From: Silene latifolia
Taxonomy: Eukaryota; Streptophyta; Magnoliopsida; Caryophyllales; Caryophyllaceae
Direction of reading: 5' to 3'
Assembly: GCF_048544455.1 (NCBI RefSeq)
Contig: NC_133532.1
Coordinates: 17,176,948-17,240,947, forward strand
DNA length: 64,000 nt
Position 1 is the first letter of the stretch, and every line of letters starts with the position of its first letter. The notes below the pieces were generated by a model. It searched no databases. It was given only the letters and a program-made list of their open reading frames with translations, and was not told where the DNA came from. Shown here in pieces: positions 37,414 to 46,775 of this stretch. The translations under genes were made by a program, and so were the position numbers.

Positions 37414-37551
37414 CGAAAAGGCTACAGATACACTAGGTGTACAAATTTTTTGTACACCATCCAATACGGACATGACACGTGGCAAACCATGCTAAATTAG
37501 GTTAAATGGGTTTAGGGTTAGGTTAGTCATTTTGCATATGTAGTTAACTAC
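37414..37551 (+). repeat. MULE left terminal inverted repeat
   Basis: CGAAAAGGCTACAGATACAC at the tip pairs with GGAAGATGATACAGATACAC (reverse complement of the right tip). Shared blocks include TGACACGTGGC, TAAATTAGGTTA and TAGGTTAGTCATTTT, ending GTTAACTAC. I estimate roughly 80% identity. Confidence 0.92.
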
Positions 37552-38074
37552 TATATGGTTAGTTTTAATTCCTATTTCATTTATTTTGTTTCCATTTATA
37601 TTTAGGCAATTACATAAAAATGAAATACTTAATTTATTATAAAATAACCATTAATGTTTACAAAATAATTAATTTTTGCATCAAACAATTATTTGCATCA
37701 AATTAACGTAACTGTAATTCAATTAGACATCTGACTAAATTAGGGTTCATCCCTAAATTGAATTAGGGATCAAAACAATTGAATTTCGTATAACATTTCC
37801 CCCCTAATTTAATTGAATTAATAAAATTAATGGATCGATATATCAATTTTATCGAAATTGTTCATTGTTTTCGTCCTAAAATAAGTAATTCGAATGTAAC
37901 CCTAATCCAAAATGCAAATAAATAGAAAAATTGTTTATTCAATTGATGATGAACCCTAATTGAAATCGTTCTATTAAGAATGATGAAACCTAATTTAATG
38001 ACTGTGTGAATTTCATTGGTTTGGAATTAGTCGAAAATTTGAGGCTTAAAAAAACAAAAACAAAAAATGTTATG

Positions 38075-38158
38075 TTGGGGTTCGAACCCGCGTTGATGAG
38101 AATTGGGTAAGTTAGTTTTTGCAAGGATACTCGTAACCAGTTGAGCAAGGGGTATCAG
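38075..38158 (-). other. tRNA-like segment in left MULE arm
   Basis: On the minus strand there is an A-box-like TTGCTCAACTGG (38148-38137) and a perfect B box GGTTCGAACCC near 38088-38078, about 50 bp apart. These resemble the internal RNA polymerase III promoter of a tRNA. I do not see a clean acceptor stem, so it is tRNA-like, not a functional tRNA. A degenerate counterpart lies at the mirrored position in the right arm. Confidence 0.6.
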
Positions 38159-38544
38159 CACGTCAATTATACAATATAATTGCATTTTATAGTTTGAAAT
38201 ACTGTCAATATATAAAATAGTCAAACTTTCTTAATATATTGCATTAATATTCCGTCATTATTGTTGCCTATTTGGGTGCCCTAAATTTCGGCCATTTTGA
38301 TTTATATGCATATTCTTTATTTTTGTAAATAAACTATTTAAGGAAGATTTTCTATACCATTTACTTATTTAAATTTATTCTAAAATAATTTTATTATATT
38401 GTGTAATCTTATATTTTATATTTTTAATGGATTGTAAATTTATTCTTAAAGATTTGGTAATTCTTAAACGTGGGTATGATTTGCTGTTATTTTTGGAGGG
38501 AAATTTTGGAGGGAAAAAATGGAGGGAATTTTGAGTTGGGATTG

Positions 38545-38551
38545 TATTTAA
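38545..38551 (+). promoter_or_regulatory. TATA-like box of MULE ORF1
   Basis: TATTTAA 98 bp before the ORF1 ATG, in an otherwise non-T-rich stretch; plausible core promoter position with a transcript start some 30 bp later. Confidence 0.4.
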
Positions 38552-38642
38552 GTTCAACCATTTGCTCATTTTAACTTGCACACAGATCATCCATAATACA
38601 CAAAAAATTCTAAGACCTTATCAAACTAACCCTAAATTAGAA

Positions 38643-39083
38643 ATGGATAAGCGAGATGAAAAAATTGCAAAACTTATGTTACAAAATCGTATGTTGAAGC
38701 ATCGACTTGCAAAGGAGAAGAAAGGTCGCGCACAAGATGTTTTGGAAACAAGACGGTTCATTCAAGCAATGATGGAAATAACTAAACAAAAGGAATTTGA
38801 AAAAGCTCTTTATGGGGTCCCTTGCCAAAATATCGAGTACATATATGAAGAGGAGTTTAATGCGAAAAATGCTCCAATTCTACCCGATGACCATCTTAAA
38901 TGGCGTCAAGTAGGTGACTTGGAGTATCTACCCATGCCTGTTGCAGACGCTGCAATAGAGGTTCGGGATGAGTTTGGCAATAATGGAGATCAACCTACAC
39001 CTCCTCCTCCTATCTATTTTGGATGGAGGTCTAGGGATCGATATCGAATGCCGCCACACGCAATTAAAAGCCTCCAGTTTTAG
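38643..39083 (+). CDS. MULE accessory ORF1, unknown protein
   Basis: 146 residues from ATG at 38643; I do not recognise a family. The N-terminal third (MDKRDEKIAKLMLQNRMLKH and on to about residue 55) is charged with regularly spaced Leu/Met, suggesting a coiled coil. The middle is acidic (YIYEEEFNAKN, VRDEFGNNGDQ). The C-terminus is proline-rich then basic/aromatic (TPPPPIYFGWRSRDRYRM). No signal peptide or membrane segment. A TATA-like box lies 98 bp upstream. It is the first gene inside the left end, pointing toward the transposase. Its length and uninterrupted frame in AT-rich DNA support coding, but it could be a captured host fragment. Confidence 0.6.
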   Translation: MDKRDEKIAKLMLQNRMLKHRLAKEKKGRAQDVLETRRFIQAMMEITKQKEFEKALYGVPCQNIEYIYEEEFNAKNAPILPDDHLKWRQVGDLEYLPMPVADAAIEVRDEFGNNGDQPTPPPPIYFGWRSRDRYRMPPHAIKSLQF

Positions 39084-39380
39084 TTTCTTTATAGTTTAGG
39101 GTTATTAATTTTGTCATTTCACACGTTTTGCAAGTTTAGTTTTGTATTCTTGAATTTCATTCAGTTTATGCTATAGAAATTTTAATTCAAATAAATTTGA
39201 TAGTCATTTCATCAATATCCTTTTAATTATTTGTTTGAATTAAGAATATGTGTGAACATCGAATCGAATTAAACGAATTATGGTTCAAAAGCAATTAAAC
39301 TACTTGAAATAAATCGTGAAGTAACTTGAAATGATAAACCCTAACGTGATGGACATGGTGGAAAAAATGTGGTTTTTGTA

Positions 39381-39464
39381 GGATTCGAACCCACGATGCA
39401 TAAGAAGTCCTAAAGGGATAGTCATGGAAAAAAAAATAGTTGTGTTTTGTAGGATTCGAACCCG
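39381..39464 (-). repeat. Two B-box-like (tRNA-like) sites
   Basis: GGATTCGAACCC at 39381-39392 and again near 39452-39463, about 71 bp apart in a local duplication. On the minus strand they read GGGTTCGAATCC, an RNA polymerase III B box. No matching A box was recognised. Confidence 0.5.
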
Positions 39465-39569
39465 CGTTGCATTAGAAGAGATTATTTTTTTGCATTTGAG
39501 TATAATTTGAATGAAAATCAATTGAATTAATAAATTAAAATGTGATCTCCCAAAATAATATGATTTCGA

Positions 39570-39970
39570 AATTTTACGTTAATTAGGAACTAACTTGTTC
39601 CGATTATAGCTTACTATCGACATTTTATGTAATTATGTACTAACTAGTTCCATTATAGCTCACTATCGACATTTTACGTAAATTAGGAACTAACTTGTTC
39701 CGATTATAGCTCACTATCGACATTTTATGTAATTATGTACTAACTAGTTCCATTATAGCTCACTATCGACATTTTACGTAAATTAGGAACTAACTTGTTC
39801 CGATTATAGCTCACTATCGACATTTTACGTAAATTAGCCACTAACTAGTTCAATTATAGCTCACTATCGACATTTTATGTAATTAGCACTAACTAGTTAC
39901 GATTATAGCTTACTATCGACATTCCATGTAATTAGCCACTAACTACTTACGATCATAGCTTATTTTAACT
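39570..39970 (+). repeat. 50-bp tandem repeat, about 8 copies
   Basis: The core ATTATAGCTCACTATCGACA recurs at 39603, 39652, 39703, 39752, 39803, 39853 and 39902, with a degenerate copy at 39952; the spacing is 49-51 bp. Copies alternate between TTACGTAAATTAGGAACTAA-type and TTATGTAATTATGTACTAA-type linkers, so part of the array grew as about 100-bp dimers. Confidence 0.92.
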
Positions 39971-40095
39971 ATTTCATGTTAAAACGTAATTACGGAGCTA
40001 TATTGATCATATCTTTGTTTAGGGTTTAGTTTTAGGGATTAGGGTTTCAAGGAATTTGTTTTAGGGGTTAGGGTTTCTAGGGTTTGGGGTGTTTT

Positions 40096-40098
<3 letters not shown>

Positions 40099-40126
<28 letters not shown>
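40099..40126 (+). repeat. Poly-T run, 28 bp
   Basis: Uninterrupted T tract directly after TTAGGGTTT-like sequence (40020-40090), which resembles degenerate plant telomere motifs (telo boxes) without forming an array. Confidence 0.9.
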
Positions 40127-40236
40127 GGTACAATATCTCTATTTTATGTCAAAATAATTTAGCTTATTGTTTTTAATTTTTAGCTTAATAACAAGTTAAA
40201 CGTAAAAGAAAAAAAAAAGGTACAAATGGGTTTTCC

Positions 40237-40243
40237 TATAAAT
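40237..40243 (+). promoter_or_regulatory. TATA-like box of MULE ORF2
   Basis: TATAAAT 153 bp before the ORF2 ATG, followed by a CT-rich leader as is common in plant 5' UTRs. Confidence 0.5.
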
Positions 40244-40389
40244 CTAACCATATCCCCCCTTCAACTTCCTTCTTTCCCAGTATCGTCCTCCTCTAGACCT
40301 CTACCATATCCCCCCTTCAACTTTTCCTCCCTAAAAAACCCTCTCCTTAACCCTAATTTTTTTTTCTCACAACCATCTCATCAAAATCA

Positions 40390-40683
40390 ATGGCTAACCA
40401 AGGGGAACTTAATTGGGCAATCTACTGTCCTGCCCCTTATCGTCCTCCTCTACCAAAAGCCATTAAAGATCTCATGGGATCGTCTTCTGTCAGTATTGGT
40501 TCTACCCACGGGAATACCGCACAATTTCAAGTTGCTGCATGCAACGATTTGGTTGTGCACGAAATCATTCCAAGGTGTTACTCGTGGGATCGTGGTTCAC
40601 TAGTAGCGGTTTGCAAGGCATGGGGCCGTGGATGGGCAGAGTACCAAGAGCAGAAGTTCCGAAAGAAACATGGACTTGCATGA
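40390..40683 (+). CDS. MULE accessory ORF2, paralogue of ORF3
   Basis: 97 residues, beginning MANQGELNWAIYCPAPYRPP; no family recognised. It aligns with ORF3 (42002-42325) over about 75 residues. Shared features are Trp near the N-terminus, a Pro/Arg-rich stretch, I-K/R-D, then the conserved block QFQVAACNDL..IIPR..W..R, VCKAWGRGWAE and a basic end (QKFRKKHG). Spaced Cys/Trp suggest a compact fold, perhaps nucleic-acid or protein binding, but this is a guess. A TATA-like box and CT-rich leader lie upstream. A longer overlapping frame from 40226 is Ser/Pro/Leu-rich and looks like a shadow. Confidence 0.65.
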   Translation: MANQGELNWAIYCPAPYRPPLPKAIKDLMGSSSVSIGSTHGNTAQFQVAACNDLVVHEIIPRCYSWDRGSLVAVCKAWGRGWAEYQEQKFRKKHGLA

Positions 40684-41059
40684 GGCCATGGATGGTTATA
40701 CTAGCAATGGGTTATGTAAAATAGGTTTTTAATTATATAAAATCGTATATTAGGTTATCCTTTAGTTGCGTTTTAATTATTAGTACGAAAACTGTAATCC
40801 GTTTGCATGCAATCGGATTTCATTTTGGTAAAAAATCGGCCCAATTTGATTGCATGCAATAGGATTTGGTTTTGGTAGATAATGATCAATCTAATGTTGC
40901 ATGCAAGGGTAATTGATGTAAACGGGTTGTATAATATGCCGTCTAGTCTCGTATTTAGGGTTGTAAATTGGTTGTAATCGGATGTAAATTGGTTGTAATT
41001 GGCATAATCTGATGGTTTTCCGTCTTTTAATCAGATTAATCGGATGGTATTTTCGATTT

Positions 41060-41150
41060 AAACTTCAATTTCAATTTCGATTTTATGTTCAATTTCAATT
41101 TTATGTTCAATTTCAATTTTATGTTCAATTTTGTTAAATTACGATTTTAT
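41060..41150 (+). repeat. 18-bp tandem repeat
   Basis: AATTTCAATTTTATGTTC repeated about four times downstream of ORF2. Confidence 0.8.
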
Positions 41151-41559
41151 GTAATATTTCGATTTAATCTGATGGTTGTAATTTGCTTATAATCGTTCAT
41201 TGTCGCTTGTAATCCCGTTAATTAAAGTTCAATTTCGATTTTGCATGTTGTTTACCAAGTGTAAATGGTTGAGTATGGAGATGAACATAATCATCACATG
41301 CACTTTGACTTAGGTTGAGTATGGAGATGCAAGGGTAATCATTATCTTGTGAAGATATTGATCAATCTTAGTCATTGGGCAGCGTAATGGTTGATTGGTT
41401 CATTAGCATTGTGATTCGAGTTTACGAAAATAATAAAAACCGTAACACAATGAAAGTAATCACGTTTTCCTTAATAAATGGTAAGTCATCATTAACCCGT
41501 TATGCCAACCACGGTTTTGAACCCGTTTTTATATCACGGGTTAATTTCAGTCATTAAAC

Positions 41560-41860
41560 CCGTTTTTAATTTTAACCCGTTTGACTGAATATGACTTACT
41601 AATTTTGTCAATTTTTGTCTGAATTGTGTTCACAAACCCGTTTACATACCCGGTCACAAACCCGTTTACATACCCGTTTACATACCCGTTTACTTTCCCT
41701 TTTTTCTGTGTTAAAAAATAAACCAATTTAGCGTAACTCGATCAATTTAATGACTGAAATTAACCCGTTTACTACTTTAACTCGATTTAACCCGTTTTTT
41801 TAACCCGTTTTTTTTAACCCGTTAATTTAACCCGTTTTTTTAACCCGTTTATTAAAATGC
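41560..41860 (+). repeat. AACCCGTTT-rich region
   Basis: More than a dozen AACCCGTTT or ACCCGTTTAC units at irregular spacing, just upstream of the ORF3 promoter region. Superficially telomere-like, but the unit lacks the plant telomere sequence. Confidence 0.75.
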
Positions 41861-41890
41861 TATTAGAAGTCACTAGACACAATTATTCAC

Positions 41891-41897
41891 TATAAAT
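41891..41897 (+). promoter_or_regulatory. TATA box of MULE ORF3
   Basis: CACTATAAATG context, 111 bp before the ORF3 ATG, followed by a CA/CT-rich leader (CATTCATTATCACCCAACC). The best promoter candidate of the three accessory ORFs. Confidence 0.55.
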
Positions 41898-42001
41898 GTA
41901 ACTAACCTCTCATTCATTATCACCCAACCTACCATTCATCATTCATTAATCTCTATCTTCTACCACTTCAACTTCCCCTATTTCTTTTAAAAAAAAACCC
42001 T

Positions 42002-42325
42002 ATGGAAGATCATCGTGACCCCGACTGGCGATGGATGCAACCACCGCCTAGAAGAGTTTACCCAATACCCGGTGTTATTCGGGACATGACCGTAGCACCA
42101 ACAATTAAAGGCACGGATGAGGAAAAATCCGCCTTCAAGGTTGCCGCATGCATGGACCTCATGTCGGGGTACATATTTCCTAGGAGTGGTACATGGCAGA
42201 GAATACATATGACCCGTACTTGTAAGTTGTGGGCGTATGGATGGGCTGAGAGAAGGAAAAGCGTTGAAGCGGAGCAGAAAAAAGCGGAGGGCAAATATGG
42301 TGAAGGGGCGAAATATTGCCCTTAA
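42002..42325 (+). CDS. MULE accessory ORF3, paralogue of ORF2
   Basis: 107 residues, beginning MEDHRDPDWRWMQPPPRRVY. The conserved block SAFKVAACMDL..YIFPR..TWQR, TCKLWAYGWAE matches ORF2 at the same spacing, and a Lys/Glu-rich, possibly helical tail (RRKSVEAEQKKAEGKYG) follows. No membrane or export signal; unknown function. The 3' flanks of both ORFs are rich in TTGTAATCGGAT motifs, so the duplication probably included flanking DNA. Retention of the frame and the W/C/P pattern in two diverged copies argues for selection on the protein. Orientation is toward the transposase gene. Confidence 0.68.
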   Translation: MEDHRDPDWRWMQPPPRRVYPIPGVIRDMTVAPTIKGTDEEKSAFKVAACMDLMSGYIFPRSGTWQRIHMTRTCKLWAYGWAERRKSVEAEQKKAEGKYGEGAKYCP

Positions 42326-42399
42326 TCGGTCATGATCTATGTTAGTGTAAATTAACTAGTTTTTCCTATTGTAAAATATGTGGGTTGTAATCGTACTAG

Positions 42400-42950
42400 T
42401 CAAGTATGATGTAATCGGATATTGTAAAATATGTGGGTTGTAATATGTAATCGGATTGTGTAATTATGTTGGTAACTTGTAATCCGATGATTTTCCTATG
42501 GTAATGTAATCGGATTTTCATAAGTTGTGATGGTTATTCGTTTAATTTCCGTCTTATAATCGCTTCTTTAATTTCCGTCTTTAAGTTGTGATGGTTATTC
42601 GTTTAATTTCCGTCTTATCATCGTAATTGGTTAATTGGTAAAAAATTGCATCTAAGGGGAATTGAACACGGGTTTCCTGCAAAAAAATTGCATCTAAGGT
42701 AAAAAATTGCATCTAATGGGAATTGAACACGGGTTTCCTGCAAAAAAAGGCAACAAAGATGACCAATAGACCACAAACCGATTGATGTTAACATTGCAAA
42801 GTGATTTATAATTATTCTTGAAACCAAACCCGCGACAAACGTATACAATTAACTTTAATTCTTTCTCGTAGGTTTATGTATACAATTAACTTTAATTCTT
42901 TCTCGTAGGTTTATGTATACAATTAACTTTAATTCTTTTTTACGTTTCAC
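42400..42950 (+). repeat. Cluster of short tandem duplications
   Basis: Several independent families: TGTAATCGGAT motifs (42410-42520), a unit of about 61 bp twice from 42522, a 60-bp unit with ATTGAACACGGGTTTCCTGC twice (42638-42757), and a 37-bp unit beginning GTATACAATTAACTTTAATT three times (42841-42950). No coding frame is supported here. Confidence 0.8.
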
Positions 42951-43167
42951 TAACTATTACGCAATTACAATTACTCATAGACAAATTGAAAAAACTTTAT
43001 AACATTTCGACAAAACTGATTAATAAACTAAATTAATTCGTCTAAACTAACCGAAAATTGCTCAACTCGAATAAATTGCAAATCTGACTTAATTAACATT
43101 GTCTACTATTCAAATAAACCAAATGAATTCAATAAAATTGACAAAAAACAATTGAAATAAAATCGTC

Positions 43168-43536
43168 TTAAAACTTAATTAAAGAGTCATCTCTTTGCGT
43201 GTTACGAGCTGTGCTTCTAGTAGCCCTCCTCCTTCTCGGCGTAGGTTGTGACGGACCTGCCTCGTTGAGGTTTAAAGCCCTCCTCCTTCTCGGCGTAGGT
43301 TGTGACGGACCTGCCTCGTCGAGGTTTAAAGCCCTCCTCCTTCTCGGCGTAGGTTGTGACGGATCTGCCTCGTCGAGGTTTAACGCCCTCCTCCTTCTCG
43401 GCGTAGGTTGTGACGGACCTGCCTCGTCGACGTTTAAAGCCCTCCTAACTGTAATTTGTCTAGGCCTAGGAGCTCTACCCGTTCCTCTCTTATCAACGGG
43501 GTCTTGCAACCCGCCTTCTCTACGTGGAGTCGTATT
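43168..43536 (-). pseudogene. Transposase C-terminal extension beyond a stop
   Basis: In the same frame as exon 2, directly after its TGA, 123 further codons stay open: a linker like LQDPVDKRGTGRAPRPRQ, then four 20-residue repeats (RRALNLDEAGPSQPTPRR pattern) and a basic tail. FAR1/MURA proteins often end in a KGRPP-like basic linker, so this is probably the original C-terminus and the TGA (43537-43539) a recent mutation (CGA to TGA would be a single transition). Alternatively the repeats may be fortuitously open. Confidence 0.55.
43205..43440. repeat. 60-bp tandem repeat, 4 copies
   Basis: Units with CTCCTCCTTCTCGGCGTAGG start about 43225, 43285, 43345 and 43405, exactly 60 bp apart, and are nearly identical. 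60 is divisible by three and the minus-strand frame stays open across all copies. Confidence 0.93.
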
Positions 43537-46330
43537 TCACGACCATGTAACGCCGATTGTCTTCCTTCCGTTGTAGTCTCCTTTTCCCCACAACCGATTA
43601 ACTTCACAACCTGCACCCATGTCGTTGAGGGTCTGAATGCCAACCGTTGCTTCCATTTCTTTCACCATCTTCGATGTATCTCTATCATATATGGCGAAAG
43701 CATCATCGGATTGTAATGCTAGCCTGAATATGTAGTCGTTCCTCAATGTCACCCCAAGTGAACGCTTAAGGCGTTCCGACTCACCGGGTGTGTGGTAGCC
43801 AACCTGAAGATGCTCATAACCTCTAACCAAATCCTTTCGAAACCGAGGCAAAATGTACTTATCAGAATTAATCGCACTTTCTTCAAAGAACATAGCACGG
43901 ATAATATGCCTACATAAAATTCCTCGGAATTCAAAACGTTGACAACTACAATTATACTCACCTGTACCCGTGTTGATTGTGACATTATAGTTCTTATCCC
44001 GTGGAGCCCAAAACGGATGTTTCACCTCCTCGGTTACAACAAAAGAAGAGAATTGCCCGATATTCATTTCACTAGAAGCATTAATGTGTATAAGGGCGTA
44101 CACCTCTTTTTTTACCTTCGCGAACATCTTATTAGTATAAGCTCTTTGGAAGACTTCCTCAACGATTAAACTCTTATCGTACGAAGACGGTTTATTGGTG
44201 CAAGCAAAGTTTAATCGTTCTTCCTCCTCGACCTTCACTCGTAGGGCATTTTCGTAGTTGCCTAGGAATGCGAACAAAGTTGTTTGCGGATTAACATAAT
44301 TCTTGAAGAATACATTCATTCCGCTCACTTCTTTGTGTGGATGACATACTGCGCAAAACATGTGCCTCCAATACAACGGAACCCATGAATCCCTTTTTTC
44401 ATACATCTCCTTGATCCAGCTATTCCCTCGTATCCCATATTTATCGACAAAAATTTGCCAAGATGCCTCAAAATCATCGATGTCCTTACTCTCATAGACC
44501 ACATCCCTTAGGTCAGGCTTAATTTCACGGAACCTAGCAAAGTTCCCCAAATTCTTAAAACCATTTCGCATTATGTGCCAAAGACACAAACGGTGTGGCA
44601 CATTAGGAAATACGGTCTTCACATCCAAGCCAATCCCCCTACATTGATCGGTGATTATAATCGAAGGAGGTCTACCCATACAGTCTAACCATCTCCTAAA
44701 CACCCAAGTAAAGCTTACGGCGTCCTCGTGTGAAATCAAAGCGGATGCAAGTACAACAGTACTACCGTGATGATTTACACCAACAAACGGAGTAAACGGC
44801 ATTTTGTACCTGCAATTTAAACATAACTATTTACCAAACTAACATTTATTTTCCAAAATAACCATTTCCTAAAACTATTCATAAATTAAAATAGAGTATT
44901 TCGAATAAAAAACCTATTCATTCCTACGTCTGATCAATTTAACAAAAAAGAAAAGGCGAGAATTCAATTGTTAGCTCTAATATCAATTTTATTTCGAATA
45001 GGTAACTGTTAAATAGGTCTCATACTAGTCATACCCAGCTATACTTGTACAACACGATTTTAATTACGAATCATCAATTTCATGATAAAATTTGTCAAAA
45101 AATTAGGTGGAATAAAAGAAATTAACGGGGATGATAATGTTACCTGTTACAAAGGAACGTAGCGTCATATGAAATCGCATCACCAAATACCTTTGCCATA
45201 GCCCTGCAACGTCCATCGGCCCAAAATACATTAACCAACATCCCTTTTGAATCCGTCTGGATTGCATAGTAAAAATCGGGATCGATTTCTTTCAACTTAA
45301 TAAATCTTTCTTCAAGAGCGTTAGCATCACCTTGAATTCTAAAGCGTCGTCGTTCTTGATTGAGCATGTTCCTCAAATCACGCTCAATGACTGTTAAATT
45401 CGCGTGACCACCGACTTCTCTGACCAAGGTGTTAAAGTTTTTAGCAATTGGGATACCGGCTTCATCATTCATCATGGCTCGTCTCTTAAAATATGCATCC
45501 CATACCCTATATCCGACCATATGTCGACTATTTTTAGGATTGAGATCATCATGATTGTGGTCCAATATAACCTTCTTGATGACCATGAAATCATCAAGTA
45601 AAGTGGCTTCTACGACACATTCGCATGGCTTAAATGAGGAGACGTCAATGTTCTTTTTCCGTGGTTTAGCCGCTCTTGTGCAACATAATCTGACTCGTTT
45701 ATACATGTAGAAACGAGGCTCGCTCTTTCCCACACCATATCGCTTTACCCCTTTTTCTGAATAGCATTCCAATAGTTTGCTAGTCCTGATATAAAATTGA
45801 AAGCCTTGATTATAGGCATATTGGTAACAATATGCACCAAGCTCATCACCATTAGCAAAATGCATTCCTTGTGTCGGAGGGTCAAGTTCAACATTGTCGG
45901 TGTATCCGCTTTTTAGGAACTTAGCGACCTTCTGCACATACCTCCCTTCAACAACAGGAGGTTCATGCAACTCATCTACCTCATTTTCGACGACAGTATC
46001 ATCGTTGTCATTGACGTCACCCTCATCGTTGACGTCATCATCATGGTTGTAGTCATCTCCAATGTTGATAGGTTCACCATCAACACCGTCATCATATAAA
46101 AAATCATCTAAGCTAAAGTTGTCAAAGCTAACAACCTCCTCTTGATCATCCTCATCCAGTTGAACTTCGACGTTATTAACAACGTCCTCTTGATCATCCC
46201 CGTCCTGTTGATCTTCAACGTTATTATGAACATCTTCTAAACTGATATTGTCAAGATCGTCTTCCCAAGGCAAAGGCACATTAAGATCAAGCTCATCATC
46301 TTCCCCAGGCAAATTAAGATCAAAATTCAT
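43537..46330 (-). CDS. MULE transposase (FAR1-type), two exons
   Basis: Exon 1 46330-45144, intron 45143-44810 (GT..AG), exon 2 44809-43537; joined length 819 residues. It catalyses cut-and-paste transposition in the nucleus. ATG chosen at 46330 (MNFDLNLPGEDDELDLNVP). Residues 1-130 are very acidic. A FAR1 DNA-binding domain follows at about 155-260 (YCYQYAYNQGFQFYIRTSK, CCTRAAKP, FKPCECVVEA, DHNHDD). The MULE domain follows: YDATFLCN at the end of exon 1 carries the first catalytic Asp, then FVGVNHHGSTVV and SIIITDQCRG (second Asp) and HRLCLWHIMRN. A SWIM zinc finger CSCQRFEFRGILCRH (CxC..CxH) lies in exon 2. The frame is intact across both exons. It resembles Jittery/FAR1-type transposases. 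An apparently original C-terminus lies beyond the stop. Confidence 0.9.
44810..45143 (-). other. Intron of the MULE transposase gene
   Basis: A 334-bp AT-rich intron with GTAACATT at the donor and TTGCAG at the acceptor. Splicing joins AG to G in one Arg codon and restores the N-R-Y-K-M-P-F motif typical of MULE transposases, which supports both splice sites. Confidence 0.85.
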
Positions 46331-46703
46331 CTTCAATTACTAATGCTTGTGTTTTTCTTAAAAAAAAATATCTCTTTGTTTTACTGTTAATACTTCAACG
46401 TTGATAGGAGAAAATAAAAATAATTATACCAAAAAAATCTCAACAAAAAGATATGATTTAGAATACGGTATTCAAAATTATACTCGTATGATTTAAGAAT
46501 AAATTTAAATAAATAAATTTAATTGTATCAAATAAAAGATTCTTATAATCATTTAGTTACCAAAAAAAATATAATATGAAAATAAAACATAAAAGGAAAC
46601 AATAAAAGGCGAATATTTAGGGCAATATAATAGGAAAATTTGACTATTTTATGAATTAAGATTATTTAACACTATATAATAAAATAAAATTGATTATTAG
46701 ATG

Positions 46704-46775
46704 TTTGATACCCCTTGCTTAAATGGTTAAACACCCTTCTAATGCACAATGCATCTCGTGTTCGATTCTTATTAA
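46704..46775 (+). other. tRNA-like segment in right MULE arm
   Basis: GATACCCCTTGCTTAAATGG (A-box-like part TTGCTTAAATGG at 46715-46726) and a weak B box GTGTTCGATTC near 46757-46768. It is the mirror counterpart of 38075-38158, about 650 bp from its own end as the left copy is from the left end. Degenerate, unlikely to be transcribed as tRNA. Confidence 0.55.

Noticed and set aside
38075..38158. Functional tRNA gene
   Set aside because: A and B boxes are present, but I cannot form a convincing acceptor stem and anticodon arm; called tRNA-like only.
40020..40090. Interstitial telomere array
   Set aside because: Only scattered TTAGGG/TAGGGTTT words with irregular spacers, no array of the plant TTTAGGG unit.
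43199..43576. Plus-strand Leu-rich repeat ORF
   Set aside because: Shadow of the 60-bp repeats; the minus strand is the frame that continues the transposase and has the expected basic linker.
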